Source: Halichondria panicea (lineage: Eukaryota > Porifera > Demospongiae > Suberitida > Halichondriidae). From it: DNA of 64,000 bases. The stretch spans positions 622,502 to 686,501 of the forward strand of contig NC_087393.1 of NCBI RefSeq assembly GCF_963675165.1. Reading direction: 5' to 3'. A program made the translations under genes and the position numbers. Below, one piece after another: positions 11,118-23,040 of this stretch. The notes under the pieces are model-generated. The model searched no databases and had not been told where the DNA came from. It worked only from the letters and a program-made list of their open reading frames with translations. Each line of letters begins with the position of its first letter. The first letter of the stretch is position 1.

Positions 11118-12598
11118 ATGTCGGAATTCAATAGTGGTAGCTCCTATGCCCAGGTACGTAAACATGACACTGCTATTGCATTCTATCATAGATTATATTT
11201 TATATTTTAATAAGCTTGCATGCTACTTGTTGGAAGCTACATGTACATGTATAGGTCTATATGTATGCCCCAGTGTGGCCTCAATAGGTATTCCATGTTT
11301 CTCTAGTCTGGTCCGGGACCAGGGGATGAACTTGATGCTATTGACCTCGGAGACGTGCCCAGTACTACACTGCCAACCCAAGTGAGCGACCGTGACCAGC
11401 AGGATACGCATACGGACATTGTATTTCCTCATCATCAACTACCCTATCGTATGCTCAATAGAGGAGAAGCATCTTTTCACACGTATACGGGGACACAAGA
11501 CAGCAAGTGTGAGGTACGCACGTAATGCTAATGAGAATGGGTTGGGTTAGGTTGTGGGTTCCTCACCATTTGAGTGTAGAGTTGGTCTCTCTGTGTTTGT
11601 TTAGCTTTAGCAACATCTTATGTGTTTCTATATAGGAAGTTAAGGAGCAAATCAGAGAAGAGCTGAGGGAAGAGCTGAGGGTTAAAATTGAATCGCTCAA
11701 GCAGAACGTATGTTGTATTTCCACTTTAAATTACATTGAGTGTGTGTTCTAGACAATGGTTGACTTACAAGAAAAGGATGAACAGCTAAAGATGGTGATA
11801 CAGGAGAGAGACATGGCAAAGAAAGAGTTGGAGCTGGCCAAAGAGAAGGAACTGGCAGATAAAGAAGTACTACTCAAAGCAAAGGACAAGGAATTGGAAG
11901 AAAAAGATCGAAAGGTACTAATTAATGGTAGAACACTTTGTCAGCAGCTAATATTGACAGTTTACCTGAATATTTGCACACATAATTAGATAAAGGAATT
12001 GACACAACTAACAGAAACACAAGCGGCCCAAATAAGAGACCTGAACACAGAGAAGCAACTTCTACAGAAGACCATTGATGAGATGAATGCCCAGATGCGC
12101 GTTTTGAACGAGAATGTCACCAACGTACAGAATCAAGGCTCCACACTTGAAGCTGGTCTACAGCAGTGTGTCCAACAGGAGCAGTTTCAAAATTTCCTTG
12201 ATAAAGAGCTTGAGAAACGCATGAGGACAGTATTTGCTGAAATGGTGAACGGTGAGTGCAGGACATTATAATTATAGTAGCTTCTTTGCATTTGGTACTT
12301 ATGTCCCTGTTTAAGCAGTTACGCGTTTACACGTATACTTAAACTTAGTGAATTAATGGATAATAATGTCTTTGTGTGTTGTATTATTATTATGTGACAG
12401 CGTGTTTGATCTTCCCCACATGCAGTACCCTCTGCGACAGTTCAAGAATCTGCGAGTGCTGCTTCAAAGCTCCAAGGTGACTACAAGAATATCTCTCCAG
12501 TGACCAGCCACACCCCCTCTCCCTCGAGATCCCCTGTCAATGTCCCCACACCTCCGCCCACACCTCCCACTAGCACTGGACAAGATGAAACCAATTAA
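11118..12598 (+). CDS. Coiled-coil gene A2
   Basis: This is the complete A-type gene, with six exons: 11118-11153 (MSEFNSGSSYAQ), 11307-11513, 11636-11707, 11753-11914, 11990-12251 and 12426-12598. All have GT-AG junctions; the first four introns are phase 0 and the last is phase 1. The predicted protein is about 270 residues. It has an acidic, Ser/Thr/Asp-rich N-terminal segment (DELDAIDLGDVPS...), a charged coiled coil from about residue 82, and a Pro-rich tail (SPSRSPVNVPTPPPTPP). No membrane helix or catalytic motif is seen. The intron that A1 carries at 670-745 is cleanly absent here. The exon plan mirrors the B genes (short Met exon ending in Gln, acidic exon, coil exons), so A and B are probably related. 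Function is unknown; self-association by the coiled coil is the only reasonable inference. Confidence 0.8.
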
Positions 12599-12900
12599 TG
12601 TGCCAGTCTCCACGCACTTGTGTTCTCGTTATTTTGTATACATGTACAATCTCTAGACTTTGTATGATATTCATATTAACACTCAGTCATTTGATTTATA
12701 TAATTTATACTCTCTTTTTTACACTGTTATGATTTTCAATTACAATGCACCTGTTAATCGTTTCCTGTTCCTGTCAAAATTAATTGGTGTGAATTACTTG
12801 TCAATGAGTAATAAAAATTATTTAGCATTTTTGTTGTGTTTATATAATTATATGAGAAGCTTGTTTATGTCGACGTCCTAGCTGCGCTACAGGTCTGAGC

Positions 12901-14576
12901 ATGGCCACTGCTGGAGAGCCAGACTATGTATATGTTCAGGTAGATCTAAGTGTAGCTTCTCCATGTATCAATGTACTGTACGGTATGATCAGAGTGTCCC
13001 ACACATGTACACTCAGGCTGGCCATGATGAAGTCCTGGGTCAGATCAACGATGCATCCGAGCCTCACGCCCCAATTGAGGAGGAAAATGCTGTTGGTAAT
13101 TGTGTCATCCCAAGCAACTCTTCGCGGATTATAGTTGGAGATTCAGTCTATGTAAATGAACGTGATTGCAAGGTATGTCTTCTATCCTTATATCTTGGCC
13201 TCCTATCATTTTCTTGACTACCATTATTTATAGGAATTGAGGGCGGAAGTGAATGAACTGCGTAGTAGAGCTGAAGCTGCTGAACAACAGGTTGGATGTA
13301 ATGCAAGCAATATGGGACATGTGGTTAATTATACTTTTCCAGATTGAAAAAGAGCGGGGCAAAAAAGACGAGCAATTACTTCAGAAAACAGAAAAGTTGC
13401 GCGAAGTTACTAAGAAGCTTGAAAAGACAAAAAATGAGTACGAATCATCTGCCGGGGTTTTCCTTATGTTGAAAACTACAGAGATTAAAAGATTGGAGAG
13501 TGAACATCAAAAGCGACTTGATAAGGTTACAATTGGCTGAGGTGTCTCAAACTCTTGAGCAGAAACTAGCATTGAAAGACGAAGTTCATGCGCAGGAACT
13601 GGCATTGAAGGAAGAGGACCTTGAGAAGAAATTAAGTGAGAAAACACAACATCTTGAAACTCAACTCTCTGAAAAAGAGCATGATCTTGAAAAGCGATTG
13701 ATTGAGAAAGAAGAGGACCTTGAGAAGAAACTAACGAAACTAGCCGAGAGTAAAAGAGAATTTGAGCAACAACTGTCTGACGAAGCCGAACAGACTAAGC
13801 AGCAGCAGGCACAGAAGGACGAGGAGCTCAGAGAGGCTACACACGAGTTGGAGACATGTAAAGAGCAGCTAGAGGAAAAGGAGAAACAACTTGTTGATGC
13901 TCGTTCAAAGGTGTGAATTTTATGTCACAATTTTTTTATTTACAATTACTATTTTAATAGGAGGAACAGCTGGAGTCTGAAAATGCTGACCTGAAGGATC
14001 AAGTGAAAGTGCTCACAGAAGAAAAAGAGGCTCTTGAAAAAACCGTAGAGGAGTTGGGTAAAGAGGTTAGAGTCTTAAATCAACAAATGGGTGAGCTCAA
14101 AGCTAAAAACAAGGAACTCCAGGAGAAGATGGATAAGGTACGTACGATGTAGGTACATAAACGTCACGTGTGTACTTGATCTCTCTGATATAGTGTGCCC
14201 AGAAAGAAGAATTGGATAAAACTATTCAAAGAATTCAGAGGAATGAGGAGCAGAACCGGGAGGAGAATGCACGCATTACAAAGGAGCTGATACAGGCTAA
14301 GGACAATGTGGAACTTATGCTAAAACTTCTACAGCCTGCCCTGTCTGGTAGTTGTAAGTCTTCATACATGTATCTATTCTATCAGCTAGGCCAGATATTC
14401 CACAATAGATCATACACACCTACATTCAGGAGACTGAAAAATACTTTACTGTACATGTACTTTTCTCAGTGATCGCCAAGCTGCCAGAACTCCAAAAGAC
14501 TATGACCAAGTCTTCAAACACTTCATACAGTCCACCAGCCGACCGCTCCCCTCCTCCAGAAAATCAAACATTGTAA
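12901..14576 (+). pseudogene. Coiled-coil gene B2 (one apparent frameshift)
   Basis: A close paralog of B1 downstream of A2. Exons are 12901-12939 (MATAGEPDYVYVQ), 13017-13172, 13234-13290, 13343-13910, 13961-14137, 14194-14353 and 14470-14576 (tail SPPPENQTL, stop TAA). Borders and phases are all good. In the long coil exon a 7-nt excess at about 13525-13541, relative to B1, introduces TGA at 13538-13540. The rest of the coil continues in another frame. A 16-nt intron could restore the frame but is implausibly short. Otherwise intact, so this is either a very recent pseudogene or an assembly or base-call artefact. B2 has extra LEKRLIEKEEDLEKK-type coil blocks compared with B1. Confidence 0.7.
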
Positions 14577-15110
14577 CATTTTTATGATTAGCTTATAATA
14601 ATTATGTTTGAGCAAAATTGTAGTTTTATTTTTTTATTTCAATGTGCACTGTAAAATACTATGATCATGTGGCATTGTGTTCATGCTGTTCACCAAATTA
14701 TGTTAAATTAATTGGCGTGAATTTATGAAATTGTACAATTAAAAATAACACGTAAACTGATGTACATTCATAAAAATCTTGGGTTAATAAAGCTGGCTTT
14801 TGAATTATGAATATCATTATGCAACTGAAAATCTGCAGTCAGTCCAATGAGTCCCCTTGTTGTTATGGACAACTGTAAATGCTGTCCAGAACATTAATTT
14901 TGAAGTGAAGGTGTCAGCCTTCTCTGACGCCGTTCCAGTGGGTCTTATCCAGAGGAGGTACGACACGCGTGCCTCAGTCTTATCGGGGTTTTGCTATCAC
15001 AGTCATGTGAGGTTAATGAATACAATTTCTATTATGTGTTTTGGTCACCCTCCCACATAATTTTTGAATCATCACATGAGTTTCAAAGATTTATAGATAA
15101 CATATTCAAG
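14577..15110. other. Spacer between B2 and CARD-RING gene
   Basis: AT-rich 3' UTR-like sequence, then about 250 bp of probable promoter/5' UTR of the CARD-RING gene. The copine tail that follows other B genes is not found here. No supported exon. Confidence 0.45.
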
Positions 15111-17529
15111 ATGGCTACTGGTGGAGTTGAAATATCGGACACAAGACACCATGGAAGTCCGGAACACAATGCCCTCATTGAATCACATTGCGTTCTTGTT
15201 AACTCCATATCACAATCACCAAAAGAAATTGCTGATATTTTGGTTCCACTCCGTGTACTCTCACAAAATGATAAGGCTGATATTAGAAGTGACGGACTGA
15301 ATGACGTAGAGAAAGCCAGAAAGATTGTGAAGATTTTAACAGACAAAGTGAAATTAGACCCTTCTTTCTATCACATTCTTATCGCTAATCTAACGAAAAA
15401 TCAACCATGGATGAAATCGTGCTTGAAAAAAGTGAGTGAAAACTTCGATAATGCCAAACATGCAGAACCTACATGTAGTCACTCTGAAATAGATTCTGAA
15501 AATGTATGTACAGTTCCAAAACAACCTGTTGGCCTGTACACATACTTAGAATCTGTGGTAAATCCCAGTGAGAAATTCGAAGAAGACCAATTGGAAAAAG
15601 ACACTAAAGATATGAAGAATAACTTTGCTTCTCTTGAAGCGTGTGTACTCAGTGCCTTGATAGAGGATGGGGTGACCCCACGTGCTCTCATATCTTATTT
15701 ACAACGCTTAGAGGCTGTCGAATCTGATATGATTAAAGCAAAAAGCATATTATACTTTGATGAGAACTTCATCAAAACAGCAAAAGAGGATTGTTTAGTT
15801 GTACATGACGTTTTCGATATGATTAGAGACTATTATTCTTGGGTCAACTATGGACTGCTTGAGGGTATAATAGATACTTTTCTGGATAGGAATGAAGTAA
15901 TACGAAACAAACAAAGATTATATGAAGATCAGTACAAAAAATATTGCAAAGGGAGAGTTTGTAAAATCCCAAGAAATCGATTCTTGAAACGTTTAAGTAG
16001 TCGACATCGAAGCACTGAATTTGTTTTCAAAATTGACGGCAAGTGGAACGAAATACGAATGGAGAGGATAGAAACAATTCGAGACAGAATAAATATGGTT
16101 TTTAAATTTAAACCCCATACGCTCAGTCTCAAAACAGTACAAAAAGGATGTGTGGAAGTCACATTTGAAATTCCTGAGCATGTTGCAGATGTGGTGCTAC
16201 CATTGACAGAAGAACAGGTCCAAATACTCAAGCAACATTCCATTACGCTCATTGGTAAGTTTCTTTTTTAGAAATAAGGCATATAATTATTATACTGAAC
16301 CTCTTCGATCTACATGTATGACTAAGTTAACCTCGCAGTCGTCAGGCTTATATGCATTGCCTTGTAAGTGATGGTGGAAATGTTCGAGCTTCATAAAATT
16401 ATTCTACGTTCAAACTATCCTGAGCTGTACGAATAATTATAATTGGGAAGTTTGTACGAACATTTGCACTAACGAAAATTACCTGCTACATAATTATGAT
16501 AGATTATGTTAAAGTAAATAACTTCGCTTCTTCTTATATTCCTGAATTCTCTCAGGCCGGGTCATCTTCCATTGCATTTGCCTTAAGCTTTCTTATACAT
16601 CTCTCAGAGAAGCAGCTTTTCTGGGATAAAATTATTTGTTGACAGGAAATGCACTTGTATATGTCCTGCTTTTCTAATTTACGTGCACTGTAAAATAACG
16701 GCAAGTCCAGCAACTGCCGTTATTAAGAGTGATCTGTACTTTTAGTCACGATTGTGGTGGACATAATTTTTGTATGCAGCTATATGTTAAAGTATTAATT
16801 TCGCAGATGGATGTGTATCACACTTTATTGGAGGTACAGCCACTCAACCATCACTGGGAGGCACTGACAATGAACAAGTGAGTGGAGTAGCTGGTTGGAG
16901 AGTAGAGTGCATGTCTACACATACTGGCTTGCTAAATGTACAGCTGTGCATGCACTCATAAAAAAATTACCGTATAGTGCGAAATTTCTGAGGCACTTAT
17001 ATTTCGTGGAATGGCCTCTAAAAGCATTTCGTTGCACAATGTTCGTAGAATGACTGCTTACCGGAAGCCACGCCTTTCATCTTTGCAGCGTTATAGCAGA
17101 TAATTCTAATTAAAAAACAATTTTTGTGTAGGATTGCTAACCCACGAAATCTGCGAAAATTAAGCCCCTCGAAAATTTCGTGTTATATGGTAGCTTGTAC
17201 TAACTTGTACCCCTTCTCCCTTTTAGTTGCTACGGCAGCGATTCATTGACTCAAAACAGCAGAGCGAGCAGCTCCTAGGAGAGATGTCAGAACAGAACAC
17301 GTGTATACTAGCTACCATAGTATCCAGTTACTCTACACGTATGTCCCCCTTCCTCTTGTGTGAAAGATATCGAAGAGACAGACAAGAAGCTGATGGACAA
17401 GAAGCTGACGGACAAGAAGCTGACGGACAAGAAGCTAACATCAGAGCAAATAATCCTATGGGTAAGTTTTGTATTAAAAACAGTACTATATAGCTAGTAG
17501 GCACATACATCACACGTGTGACACACGGA

Positions 17530-17627
<98 letters not shown>

Positions 17628-17921
17628 GATAACGTTCGGTGTGCAATATGCCAGGACGTCTGGTATCAGCCTGTCACTTTAAAAGGATGTGGGCACACAT
17701 TCTGCCGACGTTGCATCTTACAGACAATGCAACAGCGCTTGATGTGTCCTGATTGCAGGGTAGTTATCAATGAACTACCAATGCTTTACAACGCTCCAGC
17801 CGTTCGGTTGATTGATGCTTACTTTCAGCAAAACCCAGAGGTAAAGCGACAAGAATACGAAGAAATCAGCGATGAAGACTTTGGTAGTCAATATGAGATA
17901 CTCGTGGAATCTAAAGGTTAA
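15111..17921 (+). CDS. CARD-like / sponge-type domain / RING-HC fusion protein
   Basis: Four exons, 15111-16254, 16807-16877, 17227-17461 and 17629-17921, give a frame-consistent protein of about 580 residues. Residues ~16-105 look like a six-helix death-fold domain, best matched to CARD (pattern HNALIESHCVLV...LSQNDKADI...KARKIVKIL). Residues ~165-360 form an all-alpha then alpha/beta region (DMIRDYYSWVNYGLL; KTVQKGCVEVTFEIP) of a kind I recall from large sponge death-domain families, but cannot name. Then comes a linker with three QEADG repeats. Residues ~488-527 are a canonical C3HC4 RING (CAIC...C-G-H-TFCRRC...CPDC). The RING implies E3 ubiquitin ligase activity and the CARD implies homotypic adaptor binding, so a role in ubiquitin-linked innate signalling is plausible but inferred. 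The ATG at 15111 is preferred; the frame is open further upstream. A (CA)n tract abuts the last acceptor. Confidence 0.75.
16970..17190. mobile_element. MITE with TA target site, intron 2 of CARD-RING gene
   Basis: The ends CCGTATAGTGCGAAATTTC and (reverse complement) CCATATAACACGAAATTTT form about 24-bp imperfect terminal inverted repeats. TA dinucleotides lie directly outside (16968-16969 and 17191-17192), as for Tc1/mariner-type elements. A partial relative begins at 29765. No coding sequence. Confidence 0.7.
17531..17626. repeat. (CA)n microsatellite abutting the RING exon acceptor
   Basis: About 95 bp of ACGC/CA repeats runs directly into the CAG acceptor of the RING-encoding exon, replacing a normal polypyrimidine tract. 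Confidence 0.9.
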
Positions 17922-18069
17922 GAGTATACCGTAGACTAACACTGGGACCCTTGACATGTTCTTTATTTAGTGAATATAGTGATATTTGAGATGGTAGTAT
18001 AATAGTTCAATACACTGTGTGTTAGTCACAGTATGAAGATTACTTATCATCTGACTATATACCACGTGG

Positions 18070-18112
<43 letters not shown>

Positions 18113-19880
18113 CGTGGTGCGTGTGCGTGTGCGTGTGTGTTGGAGGGGTTGAAACAAAAAAAATAAATTGTGAGAAACTGCCTTATCTGACCGTAGAATT
18201 GGGTAACCACCTCTCCTATTTTCATTAAATATTGCTTATAAAAATTGACAAATGGTTGCAGGAATAACTCTTACTGTAGTTAATTAGCTGTCTATACTGG
18301 TACTACGTAGGCTTCTTTTATATAATTATTCAAACATCATAGAAAAACATACAGACACAAACCACAAACAGAAAAGAAAAGGCAAACAGAGCCCGCCTTG
18401 AGAGCCAAGAATGATGGGTTAAAGAGTCTTTCACGGTGCACCAACACTCCCCATTCATCTGTTGCATCCAGAAACACATACAACTAGCACACTGAATAAG
18501 CTATTCACTTGGGGCCATGCTGAATAATTATTGTATAAGCTATTTACATTTGAGGTAGATGCTGACATAAATTATAGGACTTATCTTAGACTTGATATTG
18601 GCTGCTGCAGTACTTCAACTTAGCTTGCATGGCTGTGTACATTTTGTGTAAACTAAATCTGACCTTGAGGGAGGCTTAGGTACTGTTTTGTGGTGGTAGT
18701 ATCTGATAATGGGGATGGGTCTATGTGGCAAGCACAAAACAATCATTAGAAAATGCTTGTAGTAATACTGCAATCTGATAGGTCACTGAGAGGTCCATTA
18801 TTTCACTTATGGACCTGAGGTCTTCTAAGCAGGTCTATTATACTGATTATGCCTCTACAGGCAAGATGATGTCAAGATTAACTTGTATGGAACATGGCAA
18901 CATCACACAGTTTATGTTGAAGTCATAGTAACGATGATACAGTGCATCATTAAAAATTAATTTTTTTTTAATTAAGTTTTGCGTTCTGCAGTGCCGCTTT
19001 GCAGCTTTTATCTCTCTCTTGCAGCTACAATAGCTAGTGCTCTAGTGCAGAGCTAACTACTATGACAATAGCAACTTTTTATTTGCAATGCGTGATTCTC
19101 AAGAAACAGAAACTGCCTTCATCAATGTGAGTTTTTTTATGTAGACTAGCCAGAGTAAAGCTTTAACGTTGCTTGAGGCTTGTAGAAACTCTTGGTTTCA
19201 GAGTCTTCTTTGTGTTAATATAGCCTAGCTTGCTTAGCACTATTCTAAACCAGTTATAAATTATATAGTTTGTTCAGTCAATATCCATTCTTGCTTTGCT
19301 TTTTCCAGTTGGGAATGGGCAAGGGGGGCCAGGAAGTATCAAAAACACTTTAGCAGTCGCTTGACACTTTCTATTGAGTTTTTTAAGGTTCCATGCCGGT
19401 CCAGTCTGCTCTATACTCCCTCCACTCCACCACAGAGCTTCATTCTTCTTCTTGTAGTGTTGCAGTCAGTTCTAGCATAGTTCTAGGTTCTTTTTACTTG
19501 TCTGTTCTTTCCAGTATCTTCAAGAAGCGTTTCACAAGCTTTACTAAGTTTTTTCATTGTTTTGAAGCCGTATTCTTATCTTTTTCTGTCAACTGGTGTC
19601 TGTACGTCTCTCACAGCTCTCCAGCTCGTCCAGCTCGCACAAATTCAATTTCTGTTGCTACGCACCAAACCTGGCTTTTTATAACCACGCCTCGCGCATG
19701 CGCAATGAAGTCCAAGTTAGATAGACCACACCCACTCGTAGAATATGCGTCTTAGTAACCACCTTGGTTACGGTTAGATTCCCTCGGCTTTGCGCCTCGG
19801 GCTAACCGCAACCGCGGAGGTTACATAGACGCATATTCTACTCTTAGGTGTAGTCTATCCTATACTTAGCACTAGGCATT
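17922..19880. other. 2-kb spacer without supported genes
   Basis: AT-rich. It contains a (GT)n run at about 18071-18141 and the long inverted repeat at 19719-19861. One 120-codon open stretch at 19393-19755 is Ser-rich, has no intron signals and no familiar domain; I do not support it as a gene. Confidence 0.5.
19719..19861. mobile_element. Inverted-repeat (hairpin) element at B5 truncation point
   Basis: Imperfect arms of about 43 bp (GATAGACCACACCCA...GTAGAATATGCGTCT and GACGCATATTCTAC...TAGTCTATC) surround a GC-richer centre with further short inverted repeats. It lies about 40 bp upstream of where B5 homology begins, suggesting it marks the rearrangement breakpoint. Confidence 0.6.
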
Positions 19881-19883
19881 ATT

Positions 19884-20369
19884 TTGTCATTGGAGAAAAT
19901 GAAGGAGGAGATGGACCGCAATAAGGAGGAGATGGCGGAGGAGCTGGATCGTCGCTGTAAGGAGGAAATGGGTAGCTATAAGGAGGAGATGGACCGCAAT
20001 AAGGAGGAGATGGCGGAGGAGCTGGATTGTCGCTGTAAGGAGGAAATGGGTAGCTATAAGGAGGAGATGGAGCGCTATAAGGAGGAGCAGATAGAGACTA
20101 AGGGCGCGTTGGATCGTTTGCTACAACAACTAAAGCCTGTCTTGTCTAGTTCTAGTAAGTCTTCACAACCAGTCCCTAAAGTTACACGACATTTTGATAC
20201 GTGTACTTCTTTCACAGATTTTGCCAAGCACTCAGTAATTCAAAAGACACCTAAACCAGTCAAGCTCTTCGAAGACCTCACCATCCAATCGCTCCAAAAC
20301 ACCACCACCCCCTCCAGAAAACTAAACAATGACATTTTTATATATATAGATCTACATGTATATACATAA
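19884..20369 (+). pseudogene. Coiled-coil gene B5, 3' fragment with internal tandem duplication
   Basis: Only the last two B-type exons remain: about 19884-20155 and 20217-20369, joined by a gtaagt donor. The first contains two copies of a 78-nt, 26-residue coil unit (19902-19979 and 19980-20057, beginning KEEMDRNKEEMAEEL), which is single in B3 and B4. The second reads through the former Pro/Ser tail into new sequence and stops at 20367-20369. There is no start exon, and a hairpin element sits immediately upstream. It is a truncated duplicate, convergent with the copine pseudogene. Confidence 0.65.
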
Positions 20370-21179
20370 TTATATTGGTTGTTTATTTTTGTCTGTAAAT
20401 ACCAACTTTTTATAGAAATGTGCAGATCATCAAAACTATGAATTAAAGTGCTGTACAATTATGCAATTAAAAAAATAACAGAAGCTGGACACCCATAAAA
20501 ATTTGGAGGTGATACTAATAAAGTCTTTAAAGTGGGTAGGGTGGTTGTCCAGCCGGAGCATCAGTGGGGTAGGGGGGCGTGGCTCCTACCGCTCCAGGGG
20601 GGGTGGGGTCTGTGGGGGAAATAGTATCATTATAATGTAGCTTCAAGTTGTGTGCATATAGTACTGGTACTGTACATGCATGTACATGTATGCACAAATA
20701 CACGCACATATACAATGTACCTTGTAAGTTGACGCTGTGCCTGGTTCTGAGTGGTGGAGGGTTGGGTTTGAGTCCATTGGCCTTCATGAAGGAGGTCAAC
20801 TGTCCTGGGATCTCAGCCAGTGTCTCACGAGCCTGTGTCAGGAGAGGGGGTGGGTCAAAGCTAACATCCTAGACTAGGCTGCTACACTTAAAAGCATTCC
20901 TCAGTGTATGTACTATAGTATAAGCCCATAAATTTATGAGCTCCTGGTATAAGCCAGGGACAATGACCTGCATGCTCAGTAGAGGAGCTATATAGCTATC
21001 TATTCTACTCAACTGGAACTCACATATATTATTCTAGCTCATTGCTAGTAGCTCAGGTAATTCCCTTACGAAAGGCTACCACTAAGGCTCCACACATGAC
21101 CCCTACCCCACTCCACCCACTCACATATCTGCCCACTCACCAGTGAGAAGTCTGCACCTCCTTTGCTCTTAAACTGTCA

Positions 21180-21467
<288 letters not shown>

Positions 21468-21545
21468 CTACACAAGGGGAGGGGGGACATACGTGTAGAG
21501 TAGCTGGGTACTATGGTAGCTAGTATACACATGTTCTGTTTCTAG

Positions 21546-21700
21546 CCTACCGTGATTCATGAGACAGTAGCTATAGTACTAGCTGGGTGGGTACTATGAT
21601 AGCCTTGCTAGCCCCTACCGTGATTCATGAGACAGTAGCTATAGTACTAGCTGGGTGGGTACTATGATAGCCTTGGTAGCCTTGCTAGCCCCTACCGTGA
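21546..21700. repeat. 68-77-bp intronic tandem repeat that copies a splice donor
   Basis: The block CCTACCGTGATTCATGAGAC... occurs at 21546 and 21614. A third partial copy at 21691 is the real exon border. On the - strand each copy regenerates ATCACG|GTAGG, the donor of the vWA exon. Confidence 0.7.
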
Positions 21701-21845
21701 TGACGAGGAGGATGTTGTAGCTCTGAGAGTCCTGGGTGATAGAGTCCTGACAGCTCTCAATTATCTTGTCCAGGAATGTAGAGAAATTGGTCGGCCCGTA
21801 CAGTTGCACCTGACTCAGTGTGTAGTGGTAGGCATCCAGGATACC

Positions 21846-22243
<398 letters not shown>

Positions 22244-23040
22244 CCTGCACTCCATACACCTCTGGTTTCTGAAAGTTGGAGTTGAGAGGGAAGCAATGCG
22301 AGACGTCACCATTTGGAGGTAATCTCCCACCAAAACCAAATGCTGGTATGAGCTGGTCACTGTCATACGGGGCCAACACACTCGCCACACTCTTGATGGC
22401 CTGCACATACTCATTGTCCTGTGTGTGTGTGGGGGGGGGGTCACACAGAGTTAGTGGGAACAGTTACAGAGAATTGGTTATTTCAACCCAAAGTTCTGGT
22501 ACTAAAAAAAGCCTTGTTTTTGGTTTAAACTCAATGGGTTAATTTCATTGTCACACTCACTGAGTATAAGGATTGTTGTAGTGAAGAGACGAGGACTCTT
22601 GTGGGACGCCTGTGAGATATATAATTATGTGTAAACTAGTGGGTAAAGATCCTTAACCCAACAGGAGATCAACAGATTAGATTCCACTAACCACTCCACC
22701 ATAGATAGTAAAGGAAACTATCTATGCTAACTTACTTAGTCAGCAGACAAAACACGGTGAAATATGAAAATAGTGCAATTTTTCAAATATCAATAGTATT
22801 GCATGAGAATATTCATAGACTATAATATCACACATTTATACAGATAAAAGGCTAACTAAGCTATCTATCCAGTCCATTTCTTGATGTGGCCTTTCCCTGC
22901 AGAAATAGAGCAGTCTAAACACGAGACAAAATTTGTGCAATAATTGAAAACACACAACTGCACTGTCAATCTGATTTTCTGTTCCTGGTTCTAATTATGT
23001 GAATTATGTAAAATTAATCACACACTTAGGCTATAGAGTC

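Noticed and set aside
13525-13541. 16-nt intron in B2 that would restore the reading frame
   Set aside because: Far below any plausible spliceosomal intron length; a frameshift is simpler.
14857-15060. Upstream open frame before the CARD-RING gene
   Set aside because: Different frame, no splice connection and no recognisable domain; treated as leader sequence.
19393-19755. 120-codon Ser-rich open frame
   Set aside because: No start context, domain, splice signal or paralog; composition resembles the reverse strand of AG-rich sequence.
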